Positions 61,735 through 64,000 of a stretch of DNA of 64,000 nucleotides are shown here, piece by piece. A program made the translations under genes and the position numbers. The notes under the pieces were generated by a model. That model was not told the DNA's origin. It did not search any database and saw only the letters and a program-made list of their open reading frames with translations. The first letter of the stretch is position 1; every line of letters begins with the position of its first letter. Source of the stretch: Trichomonas vaginalis G3 (Eukaryota; Parabasalia; Trichomonadida; Trichomonadidae). Location: the NCBI RefSeq assembly GCF_026262505.1, contig NC_067206.1, forward strand, positions 4,058,879 to 4,122,878, given 5' to 3'.

Positions 61735-62247
61735 TTACTTTATAACTCTCTTCCTTGGTTTCTTTTTAGTTGCTTTCTTCACGTCTGTCTCCAACTTGAC
61801 TGTCTTTCTTCTTCGTCCGTAATGATACCAATTACTTCCACCAGTCAATGGGTCAAATGGTCTTTCGTAAGGGTTTCCATACATTCCATAGGGACCATAC
61901 GGAAGAACTACTGGTGGAGGAAGAGTTCCATCGACTCTATTTAAATGCATTGTTTCACCTTTCATCTGGTCATTAAAGTCTTTTGCATGTTTTGCAAACT
62001 CATCGTCCTTTCCTAAAGCATTTTCTGACTCAGTCGCAACCAAATTGGATGCTTTATTTATGAGTCCTATTTTATTTAATCTTAACTTCTTTGCAACCCA
62101 GCCTCCAATCTTTCCTTTATTTGCATCTAATGTCTTCGAAACTCTTCCTCCACTCATTTTATTTACTGCGTCATAAGCTCCAAGTGCTTTTGCTCCAAAT
62201 GCTAATGCTTTTGTTCCCATTGCGCCTAAAGCTGCCCAAGCTACCAT
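61735..62247 (-). CDS. Amphipathic, Gly/Ala-rich virion-like protein (Maverick D)
   Basis: 170 residues. The N-terminal part is a hydrophobic Gly/Ala helix (MVAWAALGAMGTKALAFGAK), the middle is basic and helical, then a Gly/Pro/Tyr-rich stretch (PYGPYGMYGNPYERPFDPLT) and a very basic end (KKATKKKPRKRVIK). The membrane-active start with a basic DNA-binding end resembles internal virion proteins such as adenovirus VI/VII types in layout only. It appears intact. Confidence 0.55.
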   Translation of the reverse strand: MVAWAALGAMGTKALAFGAKALGAYDAVNKMSGGRVSKTLDANKGKIGGWVAKKLRLNKIGLINKASNLVATESENALGKDDEFAKHAKDFNDQMKGETMHLNRVDGTLPPPVVLPYGPYGMYGNPYERPFDPLTGGSNWYHYGRRRKTVKLETDVKKATKKKPRKRVIK

Positions 62248-62472
62248 TTACACCATATTAAAATCATCTCTCTTCAATATTATCTCATAAAAGTTCTCGT
62301 TACTGGAGAAAGTCAATGAAACATAAACATTCTCATGGACTTCGTCCTCGCCGCGTTGCGGCTTCATAAACTTCTTTCTTATATCATCTATTCGCTTCAA
62401 AATGTCTGAACAATTGCTAACATCTTCTACAACAGTTATTTCATCATGAATGACCTTCAAGAACAAGCTCAT
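62248..62472 (-). CDS. Unknown 74-residue protein
   Basis: MSLFLKVIHDEITVVEDVSN, with a mixed end (YVSLTFSSNENFYEIILKRD). Its start codon touches the stop region of the capsid-like gene and its stop is next to the amphipathic gene, suggesting a tight minus-strand gene row. Not recognised. Confidence 0.45.
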   Translation of the reverse strand: MSLFLKVIHDEITVVEDVSNCSDILKRIDDIRKKFMKPQRGEDEVHENVYVSLTFSSNENFYEIILKRDDFNMV

Positions 62473-63353
62473 TAATATGCTATTAAAATCATCTCAATAA
62501 TGAGTCCATCCTTTCCGTCTTTGGGTAGCACAACATCTTTCATTGAAGAAGGTTCGACAAGTCTTATGTTAAACTTACTGACAAAGTTTGTTATACTATA
62601 ATGCTTCGGTGGCGAATACATGTAGTTTGAAAGACATAATATAGATTCTTCAGCAAATTCACTTATACTGGATTTTATAACAATGTTCTCACGAGACCAA
62701 ATACCACCAATTGACAATCTTGTAAGCAATCCTGCTGAACCTTCAACTGTAAACGTCGATGGTAACATTCCACGAAGGTCATCTATTGACATCTTTGAGT
62801 CACTGAATTTAAATATTTTCTTAAAGCAATCGTCATTATCTAACCATGCAATAGCTTTGAAGTTTTCATTCGAATATACATCTGCTTCATTAAATGTAAA
62901 ACCTGACTTCTTTGCAGAGACGACTTTAAAATCTATTGAGTTTGTTTCAAAATTATATGCTATGGTAACTTCTGAAGGTAATGGATGCCCTTCCGCAGTC
63001 AGTTGTTCTCTCACTACCGTTTGAAGCTTTGTGTTAAAAACTTTCATGTCATCTCCTGTGTCTAGGTTCACATACACAGCAACAGGAAAACTATCTTGCT
63101 TCTTTGTTTCATCATTATACCTCAAAACATTAAAGTTCTTCAATAATATTGTTCTTCCTGCTGGAATACTTCGAACCTGTCTGATTTCAATAGCTTTCTC
63201 ACCTCCTACATACTCTACCCAGTGCCTTGGATATTCATAAGTATACTGACTTTCTTGAATTTTGGTAGGTTTCATCATAACGTGTTCATAGTATATCTTT
63301 ATACTCTTGTCAGTTAGACTCGGTGCTATGTTCTGAATATTTCTGACTTGCAT
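62472..63353 (-). CDS. Capsid-like structural protein (Maverick D)
   Basis: Start taken at ATG 63353 (MQVRNIQNIAPSLTDKSIKI), 293 residues; the longer frame would overlap the divergent ATPase. Related to 5555, 32812 and 47385: YTYEYPRHWVEYVGGEKAIE corresponds to YRFDYPLRWL...KAIG, and the end has a similar Cys/Leu-rich strand (SILCLSNYMYSPP). Beta-rich, probably a virion protein (inference). It appears intact and is the most divergent member in the window. Confidence 0.55.
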   Translation of the reverse strand: MQVRNIQNIAPSLTDKSIKIYYEHVMMKPTKIQESQYTYEYPRHWVEYVGGEKAIEIRQVRSIPAGRTILLKNFNVLRYNDETKKQDSFPVAVYVNLDTGDDMKVFNTKLQTVVREQLTAEGHPLPSEVTIAYNFETNSIDFKVVSAKKSGFTFNEADVYSNENFKAIAWLDNDDCFKKIFKFSDSKMSIDDLRGMLPSTFTVEGSAGLLTRLSIGGIWSRENIVIKSSISEFAEESILCLSNYMYSPPKHYSITNFVSKFNIRLVEPSSMKDVVLPKDGKDGLIIEMILIAY

Positions 63354-63369
63354 TTTTAATGGAGATAAA
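63354..63369. promoter_or_regulatory. 16-bp spacer, putative bidirectional promoter
   Basis: TTTTTAATGGAGATAA lies between the capsid-like gene start and the ATPase start. This repeats the tight divergent layout of Mavericks A and C in a different lineage. Confidence 0.45.
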
Positions 63370-64000
63370 ATGAAGCATTTAATACATGACGTAGATGAAG
63401 ACATGAATGAAACTACAGACAAACTTAACTCTTCTCTCATTCTTCCTTTCAGTAAGGACTATGAGTTCTGTTCAAATGGCGTTTATTTCTATTGGGAAAG
63501 ATGGGTTCAGGTAAGACATTTAATTTAATTCGTCATATACTCATAACAGAACGTTTAGGAAATGACTCATATTATGACCAAATCATTATATCAGCAACTT
63601 CAGACTCTATGGACTCAACAGCGAAAACATTTATGTCAAAAGTTCAAGCCTCTGTCGTTAAAGTTCCAGACAGTGAACTCATTGAATTTCTTCAACGTTA
63701 CATTCGACGTAAGAGGAAATATTATGCCATCGTTGAATTTATACAGTCAGGAATGCAAAAGACTTCTGAGGAGATGGAAAGAATTATTGACAAACACCAC
63801 TTACGTCAGTACTCAGGAGTTTACGATATGAAACGACTGACAAACTACATTCTATCAAAACTTTCAAAATACCCCTTCAAAAAATATCCTTCAAACACTC
63901 TGCTCGTTTGCGACGACTTCGCTGGTAAAGGTTTAGTGTCAAAACCAGACTCACCATTAGCTAATATCATTACTAAAGTCAGACATTACCACTTAACTGT
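63370..64000 (+). pseudogene. A32-like packaging ATPase (Maverick D), partial at window edge
   Basis: A short acidic start (MKHLIHDVDEDMNETTDKLN) precedes a second open stretch with Walker A (MGSGKTF), IIISATSDSMDSTAKTFMSK and Walker B (NTLLVCDDFAG), as in 52140-53117. It is open in about two pieces in the window and continues beyond it. In Maverick D it is divergent from the capsid-like gene. Confidence 0.7.

Larger units (their letters stand above)
60895..64000. mobile_element. Maverick/Polinton D, left end, runs off the window
   Basis: A fossil Maverick of another lineage. It begins with GC-richer DNA (GTTAGTATCCCTAAGTCGTG and CACTGCGCGCCTCCGTACAC) that is probably its terminal repeat, then about 150 bp of non-coding DNA. 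The genes are unknown proteins, an amphipathic virion-like protein, a capsid-like protein and an A32-like ATPase. It is inserted into the ORF of the hairpin element. At least one or two breaks are seen; the rest lies outside the window. Confidence 0.75.

Noticed and set aside
1-64000. tRNA, rRNA or snRNA genes
   Set aside because: None recognised by eye; a covariance-model search would be needed and could not be run.

Overview
The window looks like nuclear DNA of Trichomonas vaginalis or a close trichomonad. It is AT-rich, host genes are intronless, and several large Maverick/Polinton elements sit between and inside one another. The few host genes are typical of that genome: type II membrane glycosyltransferases, a Kelch protein, a TKL-type kinase and a type I surface protein. 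This assignment rests on gene content and style; no species marker was searched.

Layout. (1) 1-8.3 kb: Maverick copy A, rearranged and much decayed on its left, better kept on its right (integrase part, tail-fibre-like gene, virion-like small genes, DNA methylase). (2) 8.3-14.4 kb: a host island with a 3'-truncated GT8 gene, a CgtA-like (bacterial-type) glycosyltransferase, a GT61-like glycosyltransferase and a Kelch protein. (3) about 14.45-21.85 kb: a second, more AT-rich virus-like element of another lineage, with an N-terminal half of PolB, an ATPase piece, a capsid-sized gene and two short amphipathic proteins. (4) 21.85-28.8 kb: host DNA with a hAT-like MITE carrying a target duplication, a 1.2-kb fold-back element, a surface membrane protein gene and a disrupted TKL kinase. 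(5) 28.87-30.84 kb: an element made largely of back-to-back hairpins plus one ORF. (6) about 31.0-57.13 kb: Maverick copy C, about 19 kb of its own sequence, carrying methylase, fibre, integrase, PolB, HNH, two KilA-N genes, A32-like ATPase, SF3 helicase and capsid-like genes. It is split by a 6.9-kb palindromic MULE-like insertion (36.83-43.73 kb) that holds two further nested elements. (7) 57.13-59.29 kb: a TIR-bounded hairpin-array element. (8) 59.34-60.89 kb: a second copy of the hairpin element of (5), cut by a third Maverick lineage (D, 60.9 kb to the window edge).

How the genes fit together. The Maverick genes form a virus-like set: replication (PolB, SF3 helicase), integration (rve-type integrase), packaging (A32-like ATPase), candidate capsid proteins, short basic amphipathic proteins resembling membrane-active virion peptides, and a fibre gene with a phage tail-collar end. 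Many start within a few bases of a T-rich/A-rich motif, and several divergent pairs are separated by only 16-18 bp. All the elements are treated here as fossils; A, D and the 14-22 kb element are partial or decayed, and C carries the nested insertion plus roughly half a dozen or more smaller breaks.

The most unusual structures are the hairpin arrays at 29.2-30.2, 57.6-58.9 and 59.6-60.7 kb. Their stems are kept while the sequence changes on both sides.
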